32,015 nucleotides of DNA from an uncultured Clostridia bacterium (lineage in GTDB: Bacteria > Bacillota > Clostridia > Oscillospirales > Oscillospiraceae): NCBI GenBank assembly GCA_947170435.1, contig CAMVTO010000027.1, positions 1-32,015 of the forward strand, given 5' to 3'. The notes under the pieces were generated by a model. It was given only the letters and a program-made list of their open reading frames with translations, did no database searches and had not been told where the DNA came from. Below, in pieces: positions 1 through 7,779 of the stretch. The number at the start of each line of letters is the position of its first letter. The stretch's first letter is position 1. The translations under genes and the position numbers were made by a program.

Positions 1-455
1 ACGACAAGTGGCTGGTCGTCATCGCCATGGGTATGGCGGCGATGAACATCATCCTGCTGAGAAACGCTTTCGAGGGCGTGCCCAGTGAAATCGAAGAGGC
101 TGCCATCGTCGACGGCGCGTCCGAGTTCCAGGTGCTCAGCAAGGTGTACCTGCCCATGAGCAAATCCACCATCGCGACCGTCGCGCTGTTCTTCGGCATC
201 AGCCGCTGGAACGGTTACTTCTGGGCGCGCCAGATGATCTCCAACTCCAACGAGCATCCGTTGCAGGTCTTCATCCGTCTGCGCCTCGAGGAGTTCACCG
301 ACGCCGAGGCCATGGCCGGCTGGAACCAGCCCTATGCGTCCGACTCGGTCATCTACGCGCTGATCGTGTGCTCCATTGTACCGATCCTGATCATCTATCC
401 GTTCATTCAGAAGTACTTCGCCAAGGGCACCAACGTCGGCGGCGTCAAGGAGTAA
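1..455 (+). CDS. ABC sugar importer permease, LplC/YtcP type (5'-truncated)
   Basis: The reading frame is open from base 3 and continues upstream of the window, so only the C-terminal 150 or so residues are seen. The stretch EEAAIVDGASEFQVLSKVYL is the EAA loop of binding-protein-dependent permeases, the cytoplasmic helix that docks on the ATPase. After it come a Trp/Gly/Tyr-rich segment (SRWNGYFWA), a long loop and a last membrane helix ending YPFIQKYFAKGTNVGGVKE, a tail typical of the LplC/YtcP branch of the carbohydrate uptake-1 family. It would form half of the membrane channel; the partner permease is probably just upstream. The lipoprotein gene follows after 55 bases, and the context (pectin degradation) suggests an oligogalacturonide or rhamnogalacturonan substrate. 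The family is clear; the substrate is inferred. Confidence 0.9.
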   Translation, partial: DKWLVVIAMGMAAMNIILLRNAFEGVPSEIEEAAIVDGASEFQVLSKVYLPMSKSTIATVALFFGISRWNGYFWARQMISNSNEHPLQVFIRLRLEEFTDAEAMAGWNQPYASDSVIYALIVCSIVPILIIYPFIQKYFAKGTNVGGVKE

Positions 456-510
456 TCACACTGTAGTTCATCCGGTTCACCGGAAAACGATAAAAAATTA
501 GGAGGATATC

Positions 511-2685
511 ATGAAAAAGAGCAAATCCATTATCGCGCTGCTGCTTTCCGTCTCGATGATCGCAGTGCTGCTGACCGGCTGCGGCGGCGGCAAGATCGAC
601 GTGGACAGCTATGAGCAGCCCACCACCCAGACCGAGACCCCGGCCGAGACCAATACGGACGCGGCCCCGAGCGAACTGACCTATGCCAGCGGCACCGTGC
701 TGCGCATGGCCACCGGCTACAACTCCACCAAGACCGGCCTGAGCTTCGACGCGGAAGTCGCGGGCGAGGGCGTCACCCTGGCCGACGGCAAGACCTATCG
801 TGCCGGCGACCTGAAGCCGACCTGGGTTGAGGTCGAGAACGTCCTCGACATCAAGATCGAGGACAAGTACCAGGGCAACAGCGCCTCCAACGAGTTTGAC
901 TACTGGAAAGAGCGCATGGGCGACGTGGACATGGTCTCCGGCACCGCCGCCAAGCTCACCGAGAACGGCGAGCAGGGCGTTGTCGTGAACATTGCCGAGT
1001 ATCTCGACCAGATGCCGAACTTCAAGGCTTACCTCGAGGCGAACCCCATCGTCCGCCTGTCCATCACCGGTAACACCGACACCGGCGCCATCTACTTCTC
1101 CCCGTACTTCGACGGCGTCAACGACATTGAGCGTATGCCGCTCATGCGTGTCGACATGGTTCGGAAGCTGCTTGACGGCGAGGGCGAGTTCACCGCTTCC
1201 GCCAGCAACAAGACCGCGGCTCCCGTCTATCAGCCCTACATGCCCACCTCCGGCAAGATCGACATCGACACCGTGAAGCTGGACGGCAGCGGCGTTGAGA
1301 CCGTGACCAAGGATTATGACGCTTACGGCAACATCATCGAGAAGATGAACGCTGCCGGCAGCATTGACGGTGTGACCGCTGTCAATATGCTCCGTGAGTA
1401 CATCGACAAGACCTATGGCGGATACTACGGCACCGAGCGTTCCAACCTCTTCGTCGGCCAGAATGCCGCGTGGGACGCTGACGAGCTCGTCGCGCTGCTC
1501 CGCTGCGTCGTCGCCAACCCCCAGACCCTCAACGGCACCAACAGCATTCAGGGCCTGTTCTCCCGTGAGGACAACAACAACCAGCGCCGCGTCGATATGT
1601 TCCGTTTCGCCGGCCACCTGTTCGGCGTCCGCGGCCTCGAGTCCCGTCAGGACTACCTGTACTTCGGCACCGACGGCAAGCTCCACGATGCCCGTCAGGA
1701 TGTTGAGACCTATGAGGCTCTTGAGCGCATGAACAACATCGCCAAGGAAGGCCTGATCTCCGTCAACTTCATGAACAGCGCTGACGGCAAGACCAAGCAG
1801 TACCTCGAAAACGACAGCGGCTTCATGCACTACGACTACAACTCCACCCAGACCCTGTACAACGATCCCAGCCAGGGCGTCTTCGACGACGGCGAGCTGT
1901 ACATGGCGGTCATGGTTCCTGTCGCTTGCTGGCAGGACGGCACCAACGGCGGCAACTACATGCGCTTCACCGAGTCCTGGCGCAGCGTTAAGACCGACGG
2001 CTGGGGCATCTCCGCTGATGGCGTCAAGGGCAGCCAGGATAAGCTCAACGCCGCGCTCAAGCTCATCGACTACGCCTACTCTCCCGAGGGCATGATCCTC
2101 ATGAGCTATGGTCCCGACGCGTTCATCAAGACCAACGCCGACGGCAGCTATGTCACCTTTACCTTCAACGGCCAGCAGATGCCCGAGATCGCCGACGCGA
2201 CCCGTGCGGAGCTGTGGGAGAAGGCCAGCGGCAACTACACCAACTACGCCCGTCAGTTCCTCGGCTCCACGCTGAGCTTTGCCAAGAGCCAGGCGTTCGA
2301 GTTCCAGTGCACCAGTGACGTCGGCCGTATCGGCGCGGGCTACATCTCCACCGCCATCGGTCTTGGCACCATCAAGCATCCCGAACTGGCTGTGTCCAGC
2401 AACCCGTGGTACATGTCCATCCCGACCGTTCTCCCCAACACCAAGGCTGAGAACGACATGATCAACAAGTACACCCAGCTCACCAGCAACGGCCGCTTCT
2501 CCAGCTCCAAGGACGGCGAGAACCTGTTCGTCAACCAGATCGTCTCCGGCTACGCCGAAGAGGGCATGGGCAACGCCGCGGCTTCCGCCGCCAAGGTTGC
2601 TGACGAGTGGGGCGGCAAGCAGTACCTGACGCTCAAGCAGGATGCTTGGGATCGTCTGCTCACCTACTACAACGCGATCGGCTAA
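511..2685 (+). CDS. Extracellular solute-binding lipoprotein of an oligosaccharide ABC importer
   Basis: This 724-residue protein starts with a lipoprotein signal: Lys at 2, 3 and 5, a hydrophobic run (residues 7-21) and the lipobox LTGC with Cys24 as the likely lipidation site, followed by an acidic/Thr-rich linker to about residue 55. The rest is a soluble, aromatic-rich domain like the large family 1 binding proteins that accompany LplB/LplC permeases; most are near 500-560 residues, so this one is long. It should sit on the outer face of the membrane and hand oligosaccharides to the permease. A perfect AGGAGG (500-505) lies 5 bases before the ATG. The pectin pathway downstream suggests oligogalacturonides as ligand, which is inference. 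A hairpin follows the stop, consistent with the binding protein being made in excess of downstream products. Confidence 0.88.
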   Translation: MKKSKSIIALLLSVSMIAVLLTGCGGGKIDVDSYEQPTTQTETPAETNTDAAPSELTYASGTVLRMATGYNSTKTGLSFDAEVAGEGVTLADGKTYRAGDLKPTWVEVENVLDIKIEDKYQGNSASNEFDYWKERMGDVDMVSGTAAKLTENGEQGVVVNIAEYLDQMPNFKAYLEANPIVRLSITGNTDTGAIYFSPYFDGVNDIERMPLMRVDMVRKLLDGEGEFTASASNKTAAPVYQPYMPTSGKIDIDTVKLDGSGVETVTKDYDAYGNIIEKMNAAGSIDGVTAVNMLREYIDKTYGGYYGTERSNLFVGQNAAWDADELVALLRCVVANPQTLNGTNSIQGLFSREDNNNQRRVDMFRFAGHLFGVRGLESRQDYLYFGTDGKLHDARQDVETYEALERMNNIAKEGLISVNFMNSADGKTKQYLENDSGFMHYDYNSTQTLYNDPSQGVFDDGELYMAVMVPVACWQDGTNGGNYMRFTESWRSVKTDGWGISADGVKGSQDKLNAALKLIDYAYSPEGMILMSYGPDAFIKTNADGSYVTFTFNGQQMPEIADATRAELWEKASGNYTNYARQFLGSTLSFAKSQAFEFQCTSDVGRIGAGYISTAIGLGTIKHPELAVSSNPWYMSIPTVLPNTKAENDMINKYTQLTSNGRFSSSKDGENLFVNQIVSGYAEEGMGNAAASAAKVADEWGGKQYLTLKQDAWDRLLTYYNAIG

Positions 2686-2700
2686 TCGACGGGGAAGGCT

Positions 2701-2729
2701 CATCCGAAAGGGCGGCGCCCTTTCGGATG
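2701..2729 (+). other. Perfect intergenic hairpin without U-tract
   Basis: Arms 2701-2713 and 2717-2729 are perfect inverted complements (13 bp, 3-base loop GGC), GC-rich near the loop. The following bases are GGGAAACC, so it is not a canonical intrinsic terminator. It lies between the binding-protein stop and the next ribosome site. It may protect the upstream mRNA 3' end or act as a leaky terminator. Confidence 0.6.
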
Positions 2730-2756
2730 GGGAAACCCCACGGCAGGGAGGTCAGA

Positions 2757-3347
2757 ATGTATAAAAAACAATTAAAATTGCAAAAGCTCCTATGCTTACT
2801 GGCGATTTGTTCGAGCGCTCTGGTATTCCTGTATGCGCTCGGCATCATGACTGATCTGTACGATACGCTGTACTCGACGATGCGCAATCCTTCGGATCTG
2901 ACGCAGACAGACGTTCCCGGCTCTATTGTTTATTACAACATGCAGAGCTTCAACGGCGTGTTCCTGCGCTACAGCATCGTGCTGATCCTGCTTGCGTGCC
3001 TGCTCTACATCACCAACACGCACGTGAGAAGAAAATACTACATCGGCAACTACATCCCCATCTGCGCGTTTGCGGCGGCGAACATCTACGTCGCCGTCTG
3101 GGCGCACCAGTACATCGAGGCGTACAAGACCCGCTTCCTGCGCATCGACTTCGCTGCGCTCAAGGAGCACGCTGAGATGTGGAAGACCGCATACACGGAA
3201 TCGACCTTCTGGTTTGATATCCACTACCTTGTCTTTGGCATTTCGATCCTGGTTTCTCTGGGGCTCGTGGCCTGTGCGGTGTGGAAGATGAAGCTCATGA
3301 AGGAAGAGAAGGCGCTCATTGAGAGCGGAAAGGGGGCGGCGGCATGA
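2757..3347 (+). CDS. Small integral membrane protein, unknown function (importer operon, A)
   Basis: Not recognised as a named family. The frame is open further upstream, but the ATG at 2757 is preceded by GGGAGG (2746-2751) and begins at the natural N-terminus, giving 196 residues. Four likely membrane helices are visible at about 11-30, 72-90, 99-118 and 155-177. An outward-facing loop of about 40 residues lies between helices 1 and 2, a charged hydrophilic segment (121-153) between 3 and 4, and a Lys/Glu-rich cytoplasmic tail at the end. There is no signal peptidase site, EAA loop or catalytic motif. Its stop overlaps the start of the next gene (ATGA), implying translational coupling. The position between binding protein and ATPase suggests a role linked to the transporter, but that is only contextual. 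Confidence 0.8.
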   Translation: MYKKQLKLQKLLCLLAICSSALVFLYALGIMTDLYDTLYSTMRNPSDLTQTDVPGSIVYYNMQSFNGVFLRYSIVLILLACLLYITNTHVRRKYYIGNYIPICAFAAANIYVAVWAHQYIEAYKTRFLRIDFAALKEHAEMWKTAYTESTFWFDIHYLVFGISILVSLGLVACAVWKMKLMKEEKALIESGKGAAA

Positions 3348-3832
3348 ACGACGAGAGAACCACTCGATTAGACCGGATGCGTTTTACGAAGAACACGACG
3401 TCCGCGAACCTTGCGCTGCTCGCGATCATCTTCAACCTGTGCTTCTTCATCAGCATCTATGAGAGCGACGTGGGTTCCTGGTATTACACCATCCTCGTCG
3501 GCGGCTCAATCCTCTACAACCTGATCTTTATGCTCGCGGCGTTCCTCGCCTCGGAGGGCATCAAGAACTACAAGATCGGCTATTCGTACCTGATGATCGT
3601 GTTGGGCATCATTCAGATCGTCCGTATCTTCATCTATCCGGTGAAGGCTCACAACGCGGTCGTCACGATCCAGGAGCAGGCGGTTACCGTGATGGAAGGC
3701 GCCCAGTTCACCCGCGTCGTCCTCTATCTGGTGCTCTCCGCGGCGTGCCTCTTCGCGGGCGCGATCGTGGGCATCATTCGCAGCCGTGCGCTGGAGGGCC
3801 ACCTCGCGACGCTGGAATCCAAGGCCGCGTAA
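3344..3832 (+). CDS. Small integral membrane protein, unknown function (importer operon, B)
   Basis: A 162-residue protein I cannot assign. It has a basic N-terminus (RTTRLDRMRF), then four likely membrane helices at about 22-39, 47-69, 79-99 and 125-146, and a short cytoplasmic tail. The loop between helices 3 and 4 (100-123) is the longest. It starts within the stop of the preceding gene (ATGA overlap at 3344-3347) and ends 16 bases before the ATPase start, so the three genes are almost certainly co-translated. With the other small four-helix proteins here it could be an accessory or scaffold of the ABC importer. No catalytic or ligand-binding motif is visible, and nothing in the sequence proves a transport role. 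Confidence 0.8.
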   Translation: MNDERTTRLDRMRFTKNTTSANLALLAIIFNLCFFISIYESDVGSWYYTILVGGSILYNLIFMLAAFLASEGIKNYKIGYSYLMIVLGIIQIVRIFIYPVKAHNAVVTIQEQAVTVMEGAQFTRVVLYLVLSAACLFAGAIVGIIRSRALEGHLATLESKAA

Positions 3833-3848
3833 AGGAGGGGAGAACGAT

Positions 3849-4937
3849 ATGGCAGAGCTGAAAATCCAGCATGTAGACAAGATCTACGACAATAACGTCC
3901 AGGCAGTCTTTGACTTCAATCTCGACGTCAAGGACGGCGAGCTGATCGTCCTCGTCGGCCCCTCCGGCTGCGGCAAGTCCACAACGCTGCGCATGATCGC
4001 CGGCCTTGAGGATATCTCCGCGGGCCATCTGCTGCTCGACGGCAAGGATATCACGCAGGCTCCGGCCAAGGACCGCGACATGGCGATGGTGTTCCAGAAC
4101 TACGCGCTCTACGGCCACATGACCATCTACGAGAACATGGCGTTCTCGCTGACGCTGCGCAAGGAGAACCCGAACGTGATCCACAAGAAGGTTCTTGCCG
4201 CGGCGGAGATCCTGGGCCTGACGAGCCAGCTCAACAAGAAGCCGTCTCAGCTTTCCGGCGGCCAGCGCCAGCGTGTTGCGATGGGCCGTTCCATCGTCCG
4301 CAACCCGAAGGTGTTTCTGTTCGATGAGCCGCTTTCCAACCTCGACGCGAAGCTCCGCGGCGCGACCCGCCGTGAGATCCTGCTGCTGCATAAGCGTCTG
4401 AAGGCCACCATGCTGTATGTCACGCATGACCAGACCGAAGCGCTGACGCTGGCAGACCGCATCGTCTGCATGTCCATGGGCCACGTCCAGCAGGTCGGCA
4501 CGCCGATCGAGCTGTATGACGCGCCGGCGAACAAGTTCGTCGCGAGCTTCATCGGCCTGCCGCCGATGAACTTCTTCGACGTGACCGTCCGCGAGGGTAT
4601 GCTCGAGGGCAAGGGCTTCACCGTACCGCTGAGCGAAGAGGAGAAGGGTATCCTGCTTCCCTATGCCGGCAAGGAGATCGACCTTGGCGTGCGTCCTGAG
4701 GACGTGGCGGCGGACGGCTCCATCAATATGAAGGTGTTCTCCAACGAGAACCTCGGCATGAACACGCTGGTTCACGGCCACATCGGCGGCAGCGAAGCCG
4801 CCAGCAACAAGATCTCGGCCAAGCTCCGCGGCTGGTGCGACTATAAGGAAGGCGACAACGTCGGCGTTTCCTTCAGCCGCAAGCATTTCTTTGACAAAGA
4901 ATCGGGCAACGCCATTCGGAAGGGGGAGAGCAAATGA
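3849..4937 (+). CDS. ABC transporter ATPase, MsmX/UgpC/MalK type (first copy)
   Basis: This 362-residue ATPase would energise carbohydrate uptake-1 importers from the cytoplasmic side. The Walker A motif GPSGCGKST is at 37-45, the Q-loop VFQNYALY at 81-88, the signature LSGGQRQ at 135-141, Walker B VFLFDEP at 155-161 and the switch His at 193. A C-terminal regulatory (TOBE/OB) domain of about 120 residues follows, with the family hallmark GLPPMNFF. The start at 3849 is chosen because AAAGGAGGGG lies just upstream and the MAELKIQHV start matches family N-termini; an in-frame extension to 3786 would run into the previous gene. It overlaps the next gene by ATGA. Compared with the second copy at 9888 it has a Gly in the Q-loop region (ALYGHM) where the other has Pro. 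Confidence 0.95.
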   Translation: MAELKIQHVDKIYDNNVQAVFDFNLDVKDGELIVLVGPSGCGKSTTLRMIAGLEDISAGHLLLDGKDITQAPAKDRDMAMVFQNYALYGHMTIYENMAFSLTLRKENPNVIHKKVLAAAEILGLTSQLNKKPSQLSGGQRQRVAMGRSIVRNPKVFLFDEPLSNLDAKLRGATRREILLLHKRLKATMLYVTHDQTEALTLADRIVCMSMGHVQQVGTPIELYDAPANKFVASFIGLPPMNFFDVTVREGMLEGKGFTVPLSEEEKGILLPYAGKEIDLGVRPEDVAADGSINMKVFSNENLGMNTLVHGHIGGSEAASNKISAKLRGWCDYKEGDNVGVSFSRKHFFDKESGNAIRKGESK

Positions 4938-5512
4938 GTGCGAAGACTACTGCCGCCAAGGCGCCGGCTCACATGCCGGAATTTCTCCGTAGGCTGTTTG
5001 TTTCCCTCAAGCGCCGCCCGTCGGTCATCGCGCTGATCGTCCTGGTGATTGCGTTTCTTCAGTATTCGCTGAACCTGACGCACATCTCCGACACGACGGC
5101 GAAAATCCAGGGTTCGGGCATGGGCCTGTGCGGATTTGCGACGATGCTGTTCTCCATGCTGTCGCTGGTCTGCTTCCTCAACGCTTTCCCGCGCCGTAAA
5201 AAGCCTGTTGTGGCGATGGTGGTGCTGATGTTTGTGATGTTCGCGGTCATCATTTTCTGCGACTTCCACTACATACAGCTGATCCAGTACGCGCTGACGC
5301 GCCCGGATAACCCCATCGTGATCGACAAGCAGACGGTCTATATCGCTCAGGCGAACAACGTGCTGTACGACCACATCATCATTGAGTGCGTCGGCATCGC
5401 GCTGATCGTCCTCATGCCGGTCTACACCAAGCTGCTGCGCAAGATCAACACCTCCATCATCGTGGAGGGCAACGGTGACCTCGGCGAGATCGACATCTCC
5501 GGCGAGGATTGA
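4934..5512 (+). CDS. Small integral membrane protein, unknown function (importer operon, C)
   Basis: A 192-residue protein with no family that I recognise. A basic N-terminal cytoplasmic segment (residues 1-29, with KRRPS) leads into four likely membrane helices at about 30-47, 62-83, 91-110 and 146-167. The loop between helices 3 and 4 (111-145) carries several polar and aromatic residues. The tail is acidic and Gly-rich (EGNGDLGEIDISGED). It starts inside the stop of the ATPase gene (ATGA at 4934), so production is coupled to the ATPase. The topology resembles products A and B, although residue similarity is not obvious by eye. An association with the importer is inferred from the operon alone. 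Confidence 0.8.
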   Translation: MSAKTTAAKAPAHMPEFLRRLFVSLKRRPSVIALIVLVIAFLQYSLNLTHISDTTAKIQGSGMGLCGFATMLFSMLSLVCFLNAFPRRKKPVVAMVVLMFVMFAVIIFCDFHYIQLIQYALTRPDNPIVIDKQTVYIAQANNVLYDHIIIECVGIALIVLMPVYTKLLRKINTSIIVEGNGDLGEIDISGED

Positions 5513-5526
5513 TGGATTGGAAAACA

Positions 5527-5556
5527 GAATCGGGAGGCTCCACAGCCTCCCGATTC
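5527..5556 (+). other. Perfect intergenic hairpin ahead of a gene lacking a ribosome site
   Basis: Arms 5527-5539 and 5544-5556 pair perfectly (13 bp, loop CCAC). The left arm contains GGGAGG, the only Shine-Dalgarno-like run in the gap, and it is fully paired. No U-tract follows; the next codons of the downstream gene begin within 14 bases. On the opposite strand the hairpin is followed by CTGTTTTCC, but no minus-strand gene ends here. Confidence 0.6.
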
Positions 5557-5569
5557 CGTGAAAAATCGT

Positions 5570-6205
5570 ATGGCTAAAAAGAATCACGGCAACGCCAGAG
5601 ACGACATCAAGGCGACAGCCGACTATTACAAGCTTCATACCGACGCGGTCAACGATCTGGCCACCGCGGACGAGAGCAACTCGCCGGAGGTGCCGGAATC
5701 CGAACTGCTGCAATACCGTTCCGGGCCCAAGCTGCACATAACGGATTGGGCGAAGGCGATCCTCATCAAGATGTGGTTTGCCGGATCGGTCTGCTTCTTC
5801 ATCTTCTGGGGCCTCAGCGCGCACATCACCGCGCGGCTGGACCTGCTGTTGGTGTTCGGCATCGCCCTGGGCGTTGTGACGGACGTGCTGACCAACAATA
5901 TTCTGCGTTATATTGCAAAAACGCCCGCGGCCAACGACCGCTGGATGATGTTCCCGCAAAAAAAGTATGTGACCTTCTTTTTCAACATGATCTACGCGAT
6001 GCTGTTGCTTGCCTGCGTGGATATGTTCTACAACCTGCTGAACCTTGCGATCCTCTCGGTCATCGGCGGCGATACCGTCCCGATTGGCGTGGAGACGGTC
6101 CTGTTTGGCATTTTCTATACAGGCTTTGACCTGCTTTTCATCTTTATGAAACGCCTTGCTCGACAGATCGTTGCAGACGCGAAAAAAAGTGCAAAAGGAA
6201 AATAA
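5570..6205 (+). CDS. Small integral membrane protein, unknown function (importer operon, D)
   Basis: A 211-residue protein I cannot name. A charged cytoplasmic N-terminus of about 60 residues (with the acidic, Pro-containing stretch ATADESNSPEVPESELLQYR) precedes four likely membrane helices at about 66-83, 91-108, 133-155 and 172-193. The tail is Lys-rich. The start is uncertain: ATG 5570 is used, and a GTG at 5558 is in frame, but neither has a free Shine-Dalgarno run, because the only GGGAGG is locked in the hairpin just upstream. It ends 5 bases before the GH28 gene, so it is cotranscribed with the depolymerase. It could be an accessory membrane component of pectin uptake; this is inference from position. 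Confidence 0.75.
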   Translation: MAKKNHGNARDDIKATADYYKLHTDAVNDLATADESNSPEVPESELLQYRSGPKLHITDWAKAILIKMWFAGSVCFFIFWGLSAHITARLDLLLVFGIALGVVTDVLTNNILRYIAKTPAANDRWMMFPQKKYVTFFFNMIYAMLLLACVDMFYNLLNLAILSVIGGDTVPIGVETVLFGIFYTGFDLLFIFMKRLARQIVADAKKSAKGK

Positions 6206-6210
6206 ATATT

Positions 6211-7758
6211 ATGTTGAAACTGCTTTTTTCCAGTGCGACCTCCGCGTGCTTTGAGCTGAAAGACGACGTGCCGTACTACGCACCGGAGAAATTCACGATA
6301 TATCTTGACAAGAAGCCCCTGCACGAATGCGAGACCAATGTGTTCTCGCTGTTTGGCCTGAAGCCCGAGACGGAGTACGCGCTCCGCGTCGCCGGCGAAA
6401 CCCTGGATGAGGGGCTGTATTTTTCCACCAAGTCCGAGACCTGTGCTCTGGACATCCGGGCCTTCGGCGCGGTGGGTGACGGTAAGAGTGATGATACCAC
6501 GGCGATCCAGACGGCGATCAGCTGTCTCCCTGCCGGCGGTCGGCTGTATTTCCCTGAGGGGCGCTATCTGTCCCGCCCGCTGCTGCTCAAGAGCCACATC
6601 ACGCTGGAGTTCGCCGAGGGCGCGACGCTGCTCGGCGCTACGGAGCGGGAGCGCTATCCCGTGCTTCCCGGCTCTGTCGTCGAAGCGGAGGGCCGCGAGA
6701 CCTATTTCGGCGGCTTTGAGGGCAACACCATGCCCATGTACCTGTCGCTGCTGACGGCGCAGTACGCCGAAGACATCACCATCGTCGGCCCCGGCACGGT
6801 GGACGGCAACGCCCAGAACAGCGACTGGTGGACAGCGTACAGGGAGTTTTCCACGTCCCGTCCGCGGCTGATGTTTTTCAATCGCTGCAAGGACGTGATG
6901 ATCCATGGCGTACATGCCTGCAACTCGCCGTCCTGGCAGCTGCATCCCTACTATTCCGAGCATATCGGCGTCTACGATGTGCTGGTTTCCGCACCGAAGG
7001 ACAGCCCCAACACCGACGCCTGCGACCCCGAGTCCTGCGACGGTGTGGAGATCATCGGCTGCCGCTTCACGGTCGGTGACGACTGCATCGCCATCAAGTC
7101 CGGCAAGATCGAGCTGGGCACAAAGCTCAACAAGCCTGCCGACCACCACACCATTCGCAACTGCCTGATGCAGTACGGCCACGGTGCGGTGACGCTGGGC
7201 AGTGAGATCGGCGCGGGTGTGCGCAACCTCAACGTGTCCAAATGCGTGTTCGTCGGCACGGATCGCGGGCTTCGCATCAAGTCCCGCCGCGGTCGCGGCA
7301 AGAACTGCTACATCAACAACATCGTGTTTGAGAACATCCGCATGGACGGCGTGCTGACGCCGATCGCCATCAATATGTGGTACAACTGCTGTGACCCGGA
7401 TCGCGAGAGCGAGTATGTCTGGTCGCGGGAGAAGCTGCCCGTGGACGACCGGACGCCGCATATGGGACGCTTCCGTTTCCGTGACATCACCTGCACCAAC
7501 GCGGAGGTCGCCGCCTGCTATATCGACGGCCTGCCGGAAGCGCCCATCGTCGAGGTGCGGCTGGAGAATTTCCACGTCAGCTTCTCGCCGGACGCGAAGC
7601 CGGGTATCCCCATCATGGAGAACTTTGCCAAGGAGCGCTGCCGCCTGGGCCTGTATCTGGATAACGTGCAGCACATCCGCATTCGCAATGTCACGGTGGA
7701 CGGCGCGGAGGGTGACAAGCTCATCGCGGCGCATTACGACGAAATCGACAAAGATTGA
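6211..7758 (+). CDS. GH28 polygalacturonase-like glycoside hydrolase, cytoplasmic
   Basis: This enzyme would hydrolyse alpha-1,4 bonds between galacturonate residues, probably as an exo-acting enzyme on imported oligogalacturonides. After an N-terminal beta-sandwich-like segment (1-78) the right-handed beta-helix begins at DIRAFGAVGDGKSDDTTAI (81-99). All four GH28 signatures are present: NTD (267-269), GDD with the catalytic Asp pair (289-291), GHG (323-325) and RIK (355-357). The length of 515 residues is normal for bacterial exo-type members. There is no signal peptide or membrane anchor, so it should act inside the cell, unlike secreted endo-polygalacturonases. Rhamnogalacturonan- or xylogalacturonan-specific GH28 members share these motifs, so the exact substrate is open. 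Its ribosome site (AAAAGG, 6193-6198) is weak and 12 bases away. Confidence 0.93.
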   Translation: MLKLLFSSATSACFELKDDVPYYAPEKFTIYLDKKPLHECETNVFSLFGLKPETEYALRVAGETLDEGLYFSTKSETCALDIRAFGAVGDGKSDDTTAIQTAISCLPAGGRLYFPEGRYLSRPLLLKSHITLEFAEGATLLGATERERYPVLPGSVVEAEGRETYFGGFEGNTMPMYLSLLTAQYAEDITIVGPGTVDGNAQNSDWWTAYREFSTSRPRLMFFNRCKDVMIHGVHACNSPSWQLHPYYSEHIGVYDVLVSAPKDSPNTDACDPESCDGVEIIGCRFTVGDDCIAIKSGKIELGTKLNKPADHHTIRNCLMQYGHGAVTLGSEIGAGVRNLNVSKCVFVGTDRGLRIKSRRGRGKNCYINNIVFENIRMDGVLTPIAINMWYNCCDPDRESEYVWSREKLPVDDRTPHMGRFRFRDITCTNAEVAACYIDGLPEAPIVEVRLENFHVSFSPDAKPGIPIMENFAKERCRLGLYLDNVQHIRIRNVTVDGAEGDKLIAAHYDEIDKD

Positions 7759-7779
7759 TATTCACGAGGTGGTTGGACC

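Noticed and set aside
445-2703. 752-residue minus-strand open frame opposite the binding-protein gene
   Set aside because: It is the shadow of strong GC-rich codon bias; its translation is Val/Gly/Ala/Asp-rich without domains, and the + strand gene has a signal peptide, SD and family features.
6115-7734. 539-residue minus-strand open frame opposite GH28
   Set aside because: The + strand frame carries all four GH28 signatures; the opposing frame is a codon-bias shadow.
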